Source of the DNA: Acinetobacter sp. SAAs474
Lineage (GTDB): Bacteria; Pseudomonadota; Gammaproteobacteria; Pseudomonadales; Moraxellaceae
Direction: 5' to 3'
NCBI RefSeq assembly: GCF_032823475.1
Contig: NZ_CP127915.1
Coordinates: forward strand, 1,736,001-1,800,000
DNA length: 64,000 bases
Below, one piece after another: positions 19,196 to 27,591 of the stretch (its first letter is position 1; the number at the start of each line of letters is the position of its first letter). The notes beneath the pieces were generated by a model, which worked only from the letters and a program-made list of their open reading frames with translations, was not told the DNA's origin and ran no database searches. A program made the position numbers and the translations under genes.

Positions 19196-20197
19196 TTAGC
19201 GACGACTAATTTGAGTGCCGAGAAGCCATAGCGCTGTCGCATACATGCGGCTCTTATTATAGGTGGTGATGACCTGAAAGTTAGGATAAGTGATGTAGTA
19301 AATTGGACCATTACTGTCTTGCAGTTGAATCACATTGACCATATCTAAGTCATCAATTTTAACTAATGGGTTTAGAGGGATAACCCCTTGATTTTTTAAT
19401 ACACCATAAGGTGTGGGCTGTGTTAAATCTTGAGCGATAATGGCTTCGGGTGTATTACCCGTATATTGGGCAGCAAAGGCAATCGGTTGATCACGTTGCC
19501 AGCCATGTTGAGCCAGATAATTTGCAATAGATCCAATGGCATCTACGGCAGAGTTACGCAGATCGACATGCCCATTACCATCATAATCTACACCAAATTT
19601 AGGGATATTACTGGGCATAAATTGAGGATAGCCTACAGCACCGGCATAAGAGCCAACAATGGAATTGGCAGGTACACCATCTGTATATGACCAAGCAATC
19701 AGCGCAGCAAGCTCATCTTGAAAGTATGCTGCACGTCGTTCATAGCCAAAACCTAAGGTAGCGAGTGCATCTCGGGTGACAAATGAACCTTTATTACTAC
19801 CAAACCCAGTTTCAACACCTAAAATACCCAGAATAATTGATTGGGGTACACCAAATTGTTGTTCTGCACGATTTAATGTATCCGCATATTGATTACGAAA
19901 ACGAATACCACGCTGAATAGTACTTTCTGTCAGAAAATTTTTTTTATACTCATACCAAGGTTTGCTTTCACCTGGTCGATTCATAATATTAATAATATTA
20001 GGAAGATTTTTTGCACCTTCCATTGCCCAATCGACTTGTGATTCACTCAAACCATAAGTTTGCATTGTTTTTTGCTTAAATTGTTGATAGTTAGCATTGT
20101 TTTTAAAGTCATTTGCTTGGCAAAAACTGGTCAGTGATAGCGCACCTAAAATTAAGGAATAACGTTTAATATGGTGATACAAAGTTACAGCAAACAT
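19196..20197 (-). CDS. mltB: Lytic murein transglycosylase B
   Basis: Cleaves peptidoglycan glycan strands to 1,6-anhydro products. The 333 residues start with a signal-like segment ending TSFCQAN, whose Cys could be a lipidation site although the box is imperfect. The SLT_2 domain shows the catalytic Glu in GILGVETGFGSNKG, then TRDALATLGF, GSYAGAVGYPQFMPSN and GYDxNGHxD-like VDYDGNGHVDLRN. Immediately downstream of rodA (23 bases), as in other gammaproteobacterial wall-elongation clusters. Confidence 0.94.
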   Translation of the reverse strand: MFAVTLYHHIKRYSLILGALSLTSFCQANDFKNNANYQQFKQKTMQTYGLSESQVDWAMEGAKNLPNIINIMNRPGESKPWYEYKKNFLTESTIQRGIRFRNQYADTLNRAEQQFGVPQSIILGILGVETGFGSNKGSFVTRDALATLGFGYERRAAYFQDELAALIAWSYTDGVPANSIVGSYAGAVGYPQFMPSNIPKFGVDYDGNGHVDLRNSAVDAIGSIANYLAQHGWQRDQPIAFAAQYTGNTPEAIIAQDLTQPTPYGVLKNQGVIPLNPLVKIDDLDMVNVIQLQDSNGPIYYITYPNFQVITTYNKSRMYATALWLLGTQISRR

Positions 20198-20220
20198 AAA
20201 AATAAAGTTCCAAATGTATT

Positions 20221-21363
20221 TTATTTGTGAGTATGAATAGACATGACGATACCAAATGATGCCATTAAAGTAATTACTGCCGTACCACCATAGCTCATAA
20301 AGGGTAAGGGAATACCTGTTACGGGAAGTATGCCACTGACCATACCAGCATTGACAAATACATACACGAAAAAAGCTAAACCTAAGCCACCTGCCAGTAG
20401 TTTTCCGTAATTATCAAAAGACTGCATACTAATTTGCATGGTTCTAATGATAATAGCAAAATACAGCAAGATTAATAGTATAATGCCCAGAAAACCAAAC
20501 TCTTCTGAGTAAGCAGCAATAATAAAGTCGGTATGACCTTCGGGAAGAAAGTGTAAATGAGATTGTGTGCCAGATAAAAATCCTTTTCCAGATGTTCCGC
20601 CAGACCCAATCGCAATTTTAGACTGAATAATATTCCAACCCGAGCCTAATGCATCAGATTGAGGATCGAATAACGTCAAGACTCGTTTTTTTTGATAATC
20701 ATGTAGAACAAACTGCCAAGAAATTGGAATAAACACACTTGCAAGCACCAGCGTACCGCTGATAAACCACCAGGATAAACCACTTAAAAACAATACAAAA
20801 ATTCCACTGGCCAGAACGAGTGCTGAGGTACCTAAATCAGGTTGTTTCGCAATCATGAGAAAGGGCACAATCGTCAGTATCAGAATGATGACAATACGCA
20901 ATAGTGTCGGTGGCATTGGATATTTAGATAAATACCAAGCTGCCATCATCGGCATGGCAAGTTTCATAAACTCACTGGGTTGTATACTTCCTATACCGGG
21001 TATTGCAATCCATCGCTGTGCGCCTAAACGTGTTTCACCAAATAAAAAAACGGCCACCAAGCTGATTAAACCAAAGATATAAAACGAAGGAGAAAGAGCC
21101 TGATAAAACTTAGGTGAAACTTGCGCTAACCCAACCATAATGATGAGGCCAATCGCAAAACTCATGACTTGTTTTGAAACGAGTAATGTATTTTCCCCAG
21201 ATGCGCTATAAAGGGTAATACATCCTAGAATAGCAATCAGTGAAATATAAAATAATAGCCAAGGATCTAAATGTAAGCGTTGAAAGAAATTATTGTGGGG
21301 TGGATCGCCTAAACCATCTCTAGGAGCGTATCGCAAGAATTTATTTTGGATGCCTGAAGACAT
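20221..21363 (-). CDS. rodA: Peptidoglycan glycosyltransferase RodA
   Basis: SEDS-family enzyme that polymerises lipid II during side-wall growth with PBP2. The 380 residues have about ten membrane helices and the family signatures QRWIAIPGIGSIQPSEFMK, KQPDLGTSALVL, and the C-terminal GIPLPFMSYGGTAVI. The PSE and KQPDLG segments include the Asp and Lys required for activity. PBP2 is not in the 350 bases upstream, so the common mrdA-mrdB linkage is absent here. Probably cotranscribed with mltB. Confidence 0.96.
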   Translation of the reverse strand: MSSGIQNKFLRYAPRDGLGDPPHNNFFQRLHLDPWLLFYISLIAILGCITLYSASGENTLLVSKQVMSFAIGLIIMVGLAQVSPKFYQALSPSFYIFGLISLVAVFLFGETRLGAQRWIAIPGIGSIQPSEFMKLAMPMMAAWYLSKYPMPPTLLRIVIILILTIVPFLMIAKQPDLGTSALVLASGIFVLFLSGLSWWFISGTLVLASVFIPISWQFVLHDYQKKRVLTLFDPQSDALGSGWNIIQSKIAIGSGGTSGKGFLSGTQSHLHFLPEGHTDFIIAAYSEEFGFLGIILLILLYFAIIIRTMQISMQSFDNYGKLLAGGLGLAFFVYVFVNAGMVSGILPVTGIPLPFMSYGGTAVITLMASFGIVMSIHTHK

Positions 21364-21607
21364 AATAACGAAGAAAAATCAATAAATGCTCTGCATGCTA
21401 GCATGTGAGCCAAGATAGAATAAGGCATAGACAAGAGATTAATACAAAAAAAATCTTAACTAAATAGATTGATGAATAAAACCATACTCAGTGACATTGT
21501 GATGATGTCATTGAATCAGACTCAACAACTTATTCGATAGCAACTTTAAATCATGCAATTTATTTATTGTATATTGGCTTTTATATGAACTCATATTGAG
21601 TAAGTTG

Positions 21608-21683
21608 TATTTTGATGTGGCCTAAGCGTTAAATGTTATGCATGTATGCTAAATTTACGATCTCTTTAAGCCACATCAAAATA
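21608..21683. repeat. 14-bp inverted repeat with 48-base spacer
   Basis: Arms 21608-21621 (TATTTTGATGTGGC) and 21670-21683 are perfect complements. They enclose 48 bases with a small inner palindrome around GCATG. The structure lies 32 bases downstream of the stop of the leftward gene at 21715 reading right to left. It may be a terminator-like RNA structure or a tiny mobile repeat. The rest of the spacer 21364-21714 holds no gene. Confidence 0.5.
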
Positions 21684-21714
21684 TCCAACTATGCTGAAAT
21701 CCTTTACTCAGCGC

Positions 21715-22380
21715 TCACAGTGACGCTGATGCTTCATGAAACAATGTATCATGATATTCAGCCAAAGCGACGAGCTCTTTGGATGTGAGATGAGGGAATA
21801 TTCGATCAATTGCAATATGTGATGCTTTAATCACGGCTTTGGTCGCTAAATCAGATGCTTTACTTTTAATCATGCCTAAATCTAATGTTCGATTAAACTC
21901 AGTCATAAAATGGTAAACCGTTGCATCACAAAATTGCTTATACAGTTCAATCAGAATAGCGGTATTGACCGTTTCACCTGCTTTAATTTGAGCAAAGTTA
22001 AGCTTGAGATTGGTAACCAGACGTTGATCTAAAGCTTGTCCTATACGTTTTTGTCCCGTAGCATCAATAAAGATACTTTTACGAGAAAATTCAATGGACT
22101 GTTTAACCACATCATTATTGGCTTTACTGAACAATTGTTTGAGTAGCACCGCCACAGTCGATTTAATATAGCCAGCAAGTTTCTCGGCAGTATCACGTTT
22201 TTCACTGGGTGGAAAATGGTGTAATAATGTCGTTAAAATAGCATCAATAATTTCATCATTGATCATTAATGCGATTTGATCACGATAGGGATAGAGAGGT
22301 TCTTTCGAATGCTCTTTTGCAACAGCGGTTTCAATAGTCTCCAGCAGTGTTGCTGACGGAATAAATCCAAAAAATGACAT
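21715..22380 (-). CDS. Conserved hypothetical alpha-helical protein
   Basis: Not recognised. The 221 residues are predicted to be largely helical and soluble, without signal peptide or membrane helix. It begins MSFFGFIPSATLLETIE and has repeated amphipathic stretches (DAILTTLLHHF, KSTVAVLLKQLF). The ATG at 22380 is used, ten bases after AAGG; a TTG nine bases earlier is in frame. It follows queF by 25 bases in the same direction, so may be cotranscribed with the ABC-2 exporter and queF. Confidence 0.75.
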   Translation of the reverse strand: MSFFGFIPSATLLETIETAVAKEHSKEPLYPYRDQIALMINDEIIDAILTTLLHHFPPSEKRDTAEKLAGYIKSTVAVLLKQLFSKANNDVVKQSIEFSRKSIFIDATGQKRIGQALDQRLVTNLKLNFAQIKAGETVNTAILIELYKQFCDATVYHFMTEFNRTLDLGMIKSKASDLATKAVIKASHIAIDRIFPHLTSKELVALAEYHDTLFHEASASL

Positions 22381-22405
22381 GATATACAAACCTTAAGATT
22401 TTAGA

Positions 22406-23221
22406 TTATTGTCGTGCTAGGCGAATTGGATGAGGCATCCAGTCTAAATCAGAAACTCGACAAGGATTAATGTCTAAGCCACCACGACGTGTATATGTTG
22501 CATAAACCATTAATTTTTCTGGTTGGAGCTGTTGCCAAATATCAGCATAGATTTGTTCGACGCATTGCTCGTGAAAACCATTATGTTGACGATAAGAAAT
22601 AATGTAGGCAAGAACACTATTAAAGCATGGCTTTTGACCTTTATAGCGAATAAAGATAGTCCCCCAATCCGGCTGCCCCGTAACAGGACAGTTACTGCGT
22701 AACAGATGTGAATAAAGTTGTACTTCCAGTGTTTCTATTTCATCCTGATCAACGCATAGTAGCGAAGCATCTGGATGATCAGCGAACCGCAGAGGTTGTA
22801 AATGATCGAGACATATACCTTCAGGTTGACTAATTGCTAAATCATCGACTTGAAATAAAATGAAATTCACCGCTGCCTTTGCTGCTGCTGAAAGATCATG
22901 TTCTACCGTTGCAATAAAATCTGCTGCTGAATCAAATTGAGTAAAATTAAGACTATTGAAATAGAGCTTAAGAGACTTTGATTCAATCAGATTTTCAGAA
23001 TTTGCCGGTAGGGTCATACGCCCAATCGCAACTTGTGGAATACCTGTGGCATTTAACCAAGATACCTCAAAAATATGCCACCAATCTTTACCTAGACGAA
23101 TTCCTTCAATATGCTGATAGTTTTCACGTGCGCTAGCACGCGCAATAGGAAATAACAGATCAGGCTGATATTGGGTTGGATAATCGGTATTTTTACCTAA
23201 AAGAGAATGTTCTACACTCAT
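22406..23221 (-). CDS. queF: NADPH-dependent 7-cyano-7-deazaguanine reductase
   Basis: Reduces preQ0 to preQ1 in queuosine synthesis for tRNA wobble positions. The 271-residue form is the long bimodular type. The catalytic Cys is in LLRSNCPVTGQPDWGT, and the YxxxxxNGxHE-like region reads YRQHNGFHEQ; YTRRGGLDINP near the C-terminus is also characteristic. The ATG at 23221 starts one base after the stop of the ABC-2 permease gene (TAA-A-ATG), so translation is probably coupled. Confidence 0.96.
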   Translation of the reverse strand: MSVEHSLLGKNTDYPTQYQPDLLFPIARASARENYQHIEGIRLGKDWWHIFEVSWLNATGIPQVAIGRMTLPANSENLIESKSLKLYFNSLNFTQFDSAADFIATVEHDLSAAAKAAVNFILFQVDDLAISQPEGICLDHLQPLRFADHPDASLLCVDQDEIETLEVQLYSHLLRSNCPVTGQPDWGTIFIRYKGQKPCFNSVLAYIISYRQHNGFHEQCVEQIYADIWQQLQPEKLMVYATYTRRGGLDINPCRVSDLDWMPHPIRLARQ

Positions 23222-23222
23222 T

Positions 23223-23996
23223 TTATTCACGCATTCCTGAACCATGAGAAAGTAAATAGTATGCTATGGCATAAAATACAGCACAACATAAAGTAATGAC
23301 ACTCAGTGAAATGGCAACATTAACATCACTATGCCCCAGAATACCGTAACGAAATGCATTTACCATATAAACAATAGGGTTGATTAACGACAGATTTTGC
23401 CAAAAAGGACTCAGTGCTGAGATCGCATAAAAAACGCCACCTAAATAAGTAAGGGGTGTTAGTACAAAGGTTGGAATAATTGAAATATCATCAAATGACT
23501 TGGCATAAACAGCATTGATAAAACCACCTAATGAAAATAAAAAAGAGGTAATCAGCACGGTATATATGGTGACAAACCAATTGGTAATATATAGGTCAGT
23601 AAAGAATAAACTCATCGTGGTGACAATAATCCCCACTAAAACCCCTCGACATACACCACCCAGCACATAGCCCCATAAAATAGCGTGTAAAGGTATTGGA
23701 CTAATCATCAGTTCTTCAATACTTTTTTGAAATTTAGCACTAAAAAAGCTAGATGAAACATTCGAATAGCTGTTGGTAATCACTGCCATCATAATTAAAC
23801 CTGGAACAATGAATTGCATATAGCTAAATCCACCCATTTCACCAATACGCGAACCAACCAGATTACCAAAAATGACAAAATATAAACTCATGGTAATGGC
23901 AGGTGGTAGTAGGGTTTGTGGCCAAATTCGCATAAAGCGACGAATTTCTTTACGTACTAAAGTAGAGAGCGCAATATAAAGTTGATTAAAAGTCAT
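23223..23996 (-). CDS. ABC-2 type transporter permease
   Basis: Inner-membrane permease of 257 residues with six helices and a cytoplasmic basic N-terminus (RKEIRRFMRIWPQTLLPP). The segment FQKSIEELMISPIP is the ABC-2 coupling region seen in YadH-like exporters. Its ATG overlaps the stop of the ATPase gene by one base (TAATG). Together they form a YadGH-type exporter; substrate unknown. Confidence 0.92.
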   Translation of the reverse strand: MTFNQLYIALSTLVRKEIRRFMRIWPQTLLPPAITMSLYFVIFGNLVGSRIGEMGGFSYMQFIVPGLIMMAVITNSYSNVSSSFFSAKFQKSIEELMISPIPLHAILWGYVLGGVCRGVLVGIIVTTMSLFFTDLYITNWFVTIYTVLITSFLFSLGGFINAVYAKSFDDISIIPTFVLTPLTYLGGVFYAISALSPFWQNLSLINPIVYMVNAFRYGILGHSDVNVAISLSVITLCCAVFYAIAYYLLSHGSGMRE

Positions 23997-24928
23997 TACA
24001 CGTCTCCATTGAGATTCTTTTCAACCATTTTGACAAACAGTTCCTCCAAGCGATTAGATTTATTACGCATACTACGAACTTGAATACCCTGAGTTTCTAA
24101 TAATTGAAATAATTCATTGAGTGTATGTGCTTTGTTCATGGTGACTTCTAAGGTCAGTGGGTCAATTAAGTTAAATTGAACACCTAGAATTTCAATATTA
24201 AGCGGTTCAACAGGTGCTGCAAGATCAAAAATAAAGGATTCTTCATTGAGTTGATTTAAGAAGTTTTTCATCGAGGTATCTTCTTTAATCACACCACGAT
24301 CAATAATCGCAATTTTACGACATAGCATTTCTGCTTCTTCTAAATAATGCGTGGTTAAAATGATCGCAGTACCATTATTATTGGTTTCAACCAGAAAATC
24401 CCACATTGAGCGTCTAAGCTCAATATCCACACCTGCCGTTGGCTCATCTAATATCAGTAATTTGGGTTCATGCATCATTGCACGAGCAATCATCAGGCGA
24501 CGCTTCATTCCGCCAGATAGCATTCGTGCTTGCACATGACGTTTTTCCCATAAACCTAATTTTTCAAGATATTTTTCAGCACGTTGCTCAGCTTGTTTTT
24601 TGGCAATACCATAATAACCTGCTTGGGTAACTAAAATATCAAATGTTTTCTCAAAATGACCAAAGTTAAATTCTTGTGGAACCACACCTAAACATTGTTT
24701 TGCTAAAGAAGGTGCGCGATCTAAGTCATGCTGAAAAATTTCAACACTACCGGATGTTTTTTTTGTTAATGAGCTGATAATACTAATCGTTGTCGATTTT
24801 CCAGCACCGTTAGGTCCTAAGAGCGCATAAAACTCACCTTCAGGAACATTCAAATTAATTCCTTTTAATGCTTGAAAACCATTTCTATAGGTTTTGGATA
24901 AATCTCTTAACGTCAATGCATCAGCCAT
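23996..24928 (-). CDS. ABC transporter ATP-binding protein (YadG-like)
   Basis: Cytoplasmic ATPase of 310 residues. Walker A is GPNGAGKST near residues 39-47, the signature is MLSGGMKRRL, Walker B LLILDEPTAGVD, and the switch His is in LTTHYLEEAE. The C-terminal 80 residues form the extra domain common in ABC-2 ATPases. First gene of the unit ATPase-permease-queF-hypothetical; no strong hairpin separates these genes. Confidence 0.94.
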   Translation of the reverse strand: MADALTLRDLSKTYRNGFQALKGINLNVPEGEFYALLGPNGAGKSTTISIISSLTKKTSGSVEIFQHDLDRAPSLAKQCLGVVPQEFNFGHFEKTFDILVTQAGYYGIAKKQAEQRAEKYLEKLGLWEKRHVQARMLSGGMKRRLMIARAMMHEPKLLILDEPTAGVDIELRRSMWDFLVETNNNGTAIILTTHYLEEAEMLCRKIAIIDRGVIKEDTSMKNFLNQLNEESFIFDLAAPVEPLNIEILGVQFNLIDPLTLEVTMNKAHTLNELFQLLETQGIQVRSMRNKSNRLEELFVKMVEKNLNGDV

Positions 24929-25107
24929 GAAATTCTCACTTGATTAATCTTGTATAGTATTGTGAGCGATCTTTAGATTTAAACCAAGTCATTTACTTGA
25001 TAAACTCTGTTGCAAGATTAGAATGATGCTTAAAGTATAGGCAGTAATGAGCAAGAGTGTGATTAGTTGCTTTACCTTCTGAATTTTTTTGTTATTATGT
25101 CCATCGC

Positions 25108-25184
25108 GCGCTTGTAGCTCAGTTGGATAGAGTGCAGGTTTCCGAAGCCTGAGGCCGTGGGTTCGATCCCCGCCAAGCGCACCA
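25108..25184 (+). tRNA. tRNA-Arg (anticodon CCG)
   Basis: A 77-base cloverleaf with CCA encoded. Acceptor arms GCGCTTG (25108-25114) and CAAGCGC (25174-25180) pair perfectly, the T arm is GTTCGATCC and the anticodon loop TTCCGAA gives CCG at 25142-25144. The gene borders an accessory strip with a dead integrase, so it may once have been an integration site. Confidence 0.95.
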
Positions 25185-25329
25185 ACTTTATAGCCAAATA
25201 CAAAAAAATATAGTTAAAAATCCTTTATTATAAGTATCTTAGCTAAACTTTATAGCAAAACATACCTAAAGAAATCAGGATCCAGTGGCAAGAAACAACG
25301 ATATAGATGAGGAGATACATCAGTTCTAT

Positions 25330-25590
25330 CAACTTAGCTTTTTTAAATTGTTTACGGCGTATAACTCATTCTTCTGTAACAGCTTGAACTGTTTGACTAT
25401 GAAGATTGCATTCTTTTGATGTGCCTTTTGCGTACTTAGCAATATCGTATGCAGAAAGAAACTCACCTTTTCTTTTTAAATGCTTAAAACTCAAATCATT
25501 TACATAATTCCAGACAAAATTAACCTCTGACGCTCATTGATTAAGCGCCTTAACGTGTTTGTCTTTTATGCGGATTTTAATAGTTTTCAT
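25330..25590 (-). pseudogene. Remnant of IS200/IS605-type TnpB (N-terminal part)
   Basis: Reading leftward from the ATG at 25590, 87 codons match the N-terminal pattern of transposon TnpB proteins (MKTIKIRIKDKH, then VNFVWNYVNDLS, HSQTVQAV, RRKQFKKAKL). Two in-frame TGA codons interrupt it at codons 19 and 75; both could be decayed TGG. After AKL the similarity ends, so the RuvC nuclease part is missing. TnpB proteins are RNA-guided nucleases of IS605-family elements; this one is dead. No tnpA is seen. Confidence 0.8.
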
Positions 25591-25615
25591 AGCTTAATTA
25601 TAGTACAAAAAAAAT

Positions 25616-25701
25616 ACGCATAGCGTTGTAAGTCGAGGCTATGCGTCATAGTGTGTCGTATGGCTTAACGCCACTCGCTTATATTCCCGTCTTAAAAGAC
25701 G
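25616..25701. repeat. Two hairpins upstream of the dead tnpB, possible IS605-type end
   Basis: Hairpin one: arms 25616-25624 and 25638-25646 (ACGCATAGC, 9 bp). Hairpin two: 25688-25693 with 25696-25701 (CGTCTT/AAGACG). IS200/IS605 elements end in subterminal hairpins rather than inverted repeats, so these may mark the old left end. The integrase remnant begins soon after. Confidence 0.45.
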
Positions 25702-25729
25702 AGGTTTTACGCTCAATGTGATAAAAAAA

Positions 25730-25962
25730 GAAAATACTTTTACTTTTGATGTTATTGCTACAGATTGACACTGTGCATACAGTAAAACAATCGATGGATA
25801 GCATTGATGGCACAAAAAGCATTAAAAGCTTTAGGCGAATATATATTTTCATGCATTGGCGAAAGACCAATTGATGAAGTAAGGCCAAAAGATTTGGTTA
25901 TGGTTTTACGCTTTATTAAAGAACAGGGGACTGCCGATATTTGTCTAGCAGAGTGGTGGTAG
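25730..25962 (+). pseudogene. Remnant of a phage-type (P4-like) tyrosine integrase, N-terminal part
   Basis: From 25730 one frame reads ENTFTFDVIATD, a stop, then HCAYSKTIDG; after two more stops it passes into the next frame at about 25815, which continues as ALKALGEYIFSCIGERPIDE and RPKDLVMVLRFIKEQGTADI up to TAG at 25962. This is the core-binding (SAM-like) domain found before the catalytic domain in P4-type integrases. Three stops (TGA, TAG, TGA) and one frameshift interrupt it, and the catalytic part is gone. Its position 545 bases from tRNA-Arg fits a decayed tRNA-linked island. Confidence 0.75.
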
Positions 25963-26086
25963 TGGTGGTAGTTCAGTTGTCAAAGTTGAGTGGATGAATA
26001 AATAGGTTAGGTTTTTATGATTTAGATTATTTTTTATAAATAGAAGTAATATAATAAGATAGATTGATTATTGTTATTTTACTTCT

Positions 26087-26566
26087 ATGTTGTTTGGCAC
26101 TACCGTTGAATTTAATATTATTCCTTTTTGTATTGGAATGACTGCACTTGTTATCTTGTTTGTTATTTCATTTAAAAAAGAATCTATTTTTAAGCCGAGT
26201 AAAAAAATTCAACCCAGATCTTTGTTAACGAAAACAGAGATTAAATATTTTTATATGATACGAACTATCCTTCCTTCAAAATATCACTTGTGTCCACAGG
26301 TAAGTTTTAATGCAATTATAACCTCAAAAGACATTGCTATTCGCAATACATTTAACAGGAAATACTGTGATTTCACTATATGTGATTCTAATTTTAAAGC
26401 GCTTGCAGTCATTGAAATTGATGATAGAAGTCATAATGATCTAAAAGTAAAACAGTCTGATGCCTATAGAGATAAGATACTTAAAGAAGCAGGATTGTTA
26501 ACCATTCGATTTCTTGATACGGCAACTAAATATGAAGTTGAAAAAGTAATTAGAAATAATTTTTAA
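26087..26566 (+). CDS. DUF2726 domain protein with N-terminal membrane helix
   Basis: A 159-residue protein. Residues about 12-28 form one membrane helix (IGMTALVILFVISFKK). The remainder matches the DUF2726 pattern: LLTKTEIKYFYMI, then DFTICDSNFKALAVIEIDDRSH with an invariant Asp and an E-x-D-D core, then a Lys/Asp helix and a final beta strand LLTIRFLD. The family resembles restriction-endonuclease-like folds, but a nuclease activity has not been shown that I know of. No clear ribosome site precedes the ATG. It lies in a low-G+C strip among dead mobile genes and was probably acquired. Confidence 0.78.
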   Translation: MLFGTTVEFNIIPFCIGMTALVILFVISFKKESIFKPSKKIQPRSLLTKTEIKYFYMIRTILPSKYHLCPQVSFNAIITSKDIAIRNTFNRKYCDFTICDSNFKALAVIEIDDRSHNDLKVKQSDAYRDKILKEAGLLTIRFLDTATKYEVEKVIRNNF

Positions 26567-26712
26567 TTTGTATGGGCGTTTAAATATTTGTCCACATTTA
26601 AAAACGTATCAAGTTACTCGACAGCATTTAAAAGACTATTTCGTTACAGCGTCTATATGCAAATGACTTGCATTGATTTGAGCGATTGGCGGGTAATTTC
26701 TATTTAGATTCC

Positions 26713-26730
26713 CTTGGCGGGCATCGAACC
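26713..26730 (-). repeat. Inverted partial copy of the tRNA-Arg 3' region
   Basis: The reverse complement of these 18 bases matches tRNA-Arg positions 25160-25177 (T arm into acceptor arm) with 17 identities. The copy is opposite in orientation to the tRNA. It may be a remnant attachment site moved by an inversion, or chance. The surrounding 26567-26942 otherwise holds no gene. Confidence 0.4.
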
Positions 26731-26942
26731 TATCATGTAAAAATTATCAAATACAAAAATACCTATATAAGGTTAGATTTAAGGGAAATAGTAGCGGGGA
26801 GATGTCAAAATGAGGATAGATATGGTGATATGATTTAAAATGTGTTTTTGTTAAAATTATATGTATGATGAGAGAGTTAAGTTAATATTTAAAATAAAGT
26901 TTGATTTCTTTTTTATTTAGGCGTATAAAGTTAATCCATTGA

Positions 26943-27019
<77 letters not shown>

Positions 27020-27045
27020 TAGAATTTTTTAAATTCAAAGTTTAT

Positions 27046-27076
27046 AGCCTAATCATCACTGATTAGGCTTTTTTTA
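27046..27076 (+). terminator. Intrinsic terminator after tRNA-fMet
   Basis: Arms 27046-27055 (AGCCTAATCA) and 27060-27069 with four-base loop, followed by seven T. Confidence 0.9.
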
Positions 27077-27591
27077 TGTAAACTAAAATATAGGTAGCTA
27101 TTGATCCTTAATATAATTCGAGATCTTAGCGCGTTTCTGCTAAGTGTCTATTGCACTTGAAGGCCAAAAATACTACAAATTTGATCTTAAACTAAAAATC
27201 TAATCATAAAGTGAATCAAATAAAAATAGTAAATGTATGGGGTTGGTGGTTTAAAAGCCTTGCTCAGTTGTATCACCATTAAGTGAAGCTTGAGATTTAC
27301 AGTATGGAATTGAATAAAAATAATGTATCAAATAGATCTCATATGACAAAAATCAAATACTTTATATTGAATGACTCTATTATCGATATTTTAGTCTGAT
27401 TTTATAAAAGAAAAGCTGTAGATGGGTAAGCATCTACAGCATATTTCGCTGAAATATATTTTTGTTTTACATTGTTTTTATGTCGCAAATAATAAATATT
27501 AAATATAATTTAATTGTATTTAATATATTCATGTTGAGTAAATAGAATGTGTAACTACTGTATTTTTTTTGAAAAAAATTAATTTTATTTA
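27077..27591. other. Intergenic region with a tandem hairpin, no gene seen
   Basis: Some 515 AT-rich bases between the tRNA-fMet terminator and the IS element. It contains a perfect 10-bp hairpin (27415-27424 with 27431-27440, GCTGTAGATG) directly followed by a second (ATATTTC-GCT-GAAATAT, 27441-27457) and a T-rich stretch. This could terminate a small RNA, but I see no clear promoter. Confidence 0.45.

Noticed and set aside
25184..25256. 11-bp direct repeat (AACTTTATAGC) after tRNA-Arg as an attachment site
   Set aside because: Both copies lie beyond the tRNA, 62 bases apart and AT-rich; too short to rely on.
25679..25888. A 69-codon minus-strand frame
   Set aside because: It overlaps the integrase remnant on the opposite strand and shows no recognisable pattern.
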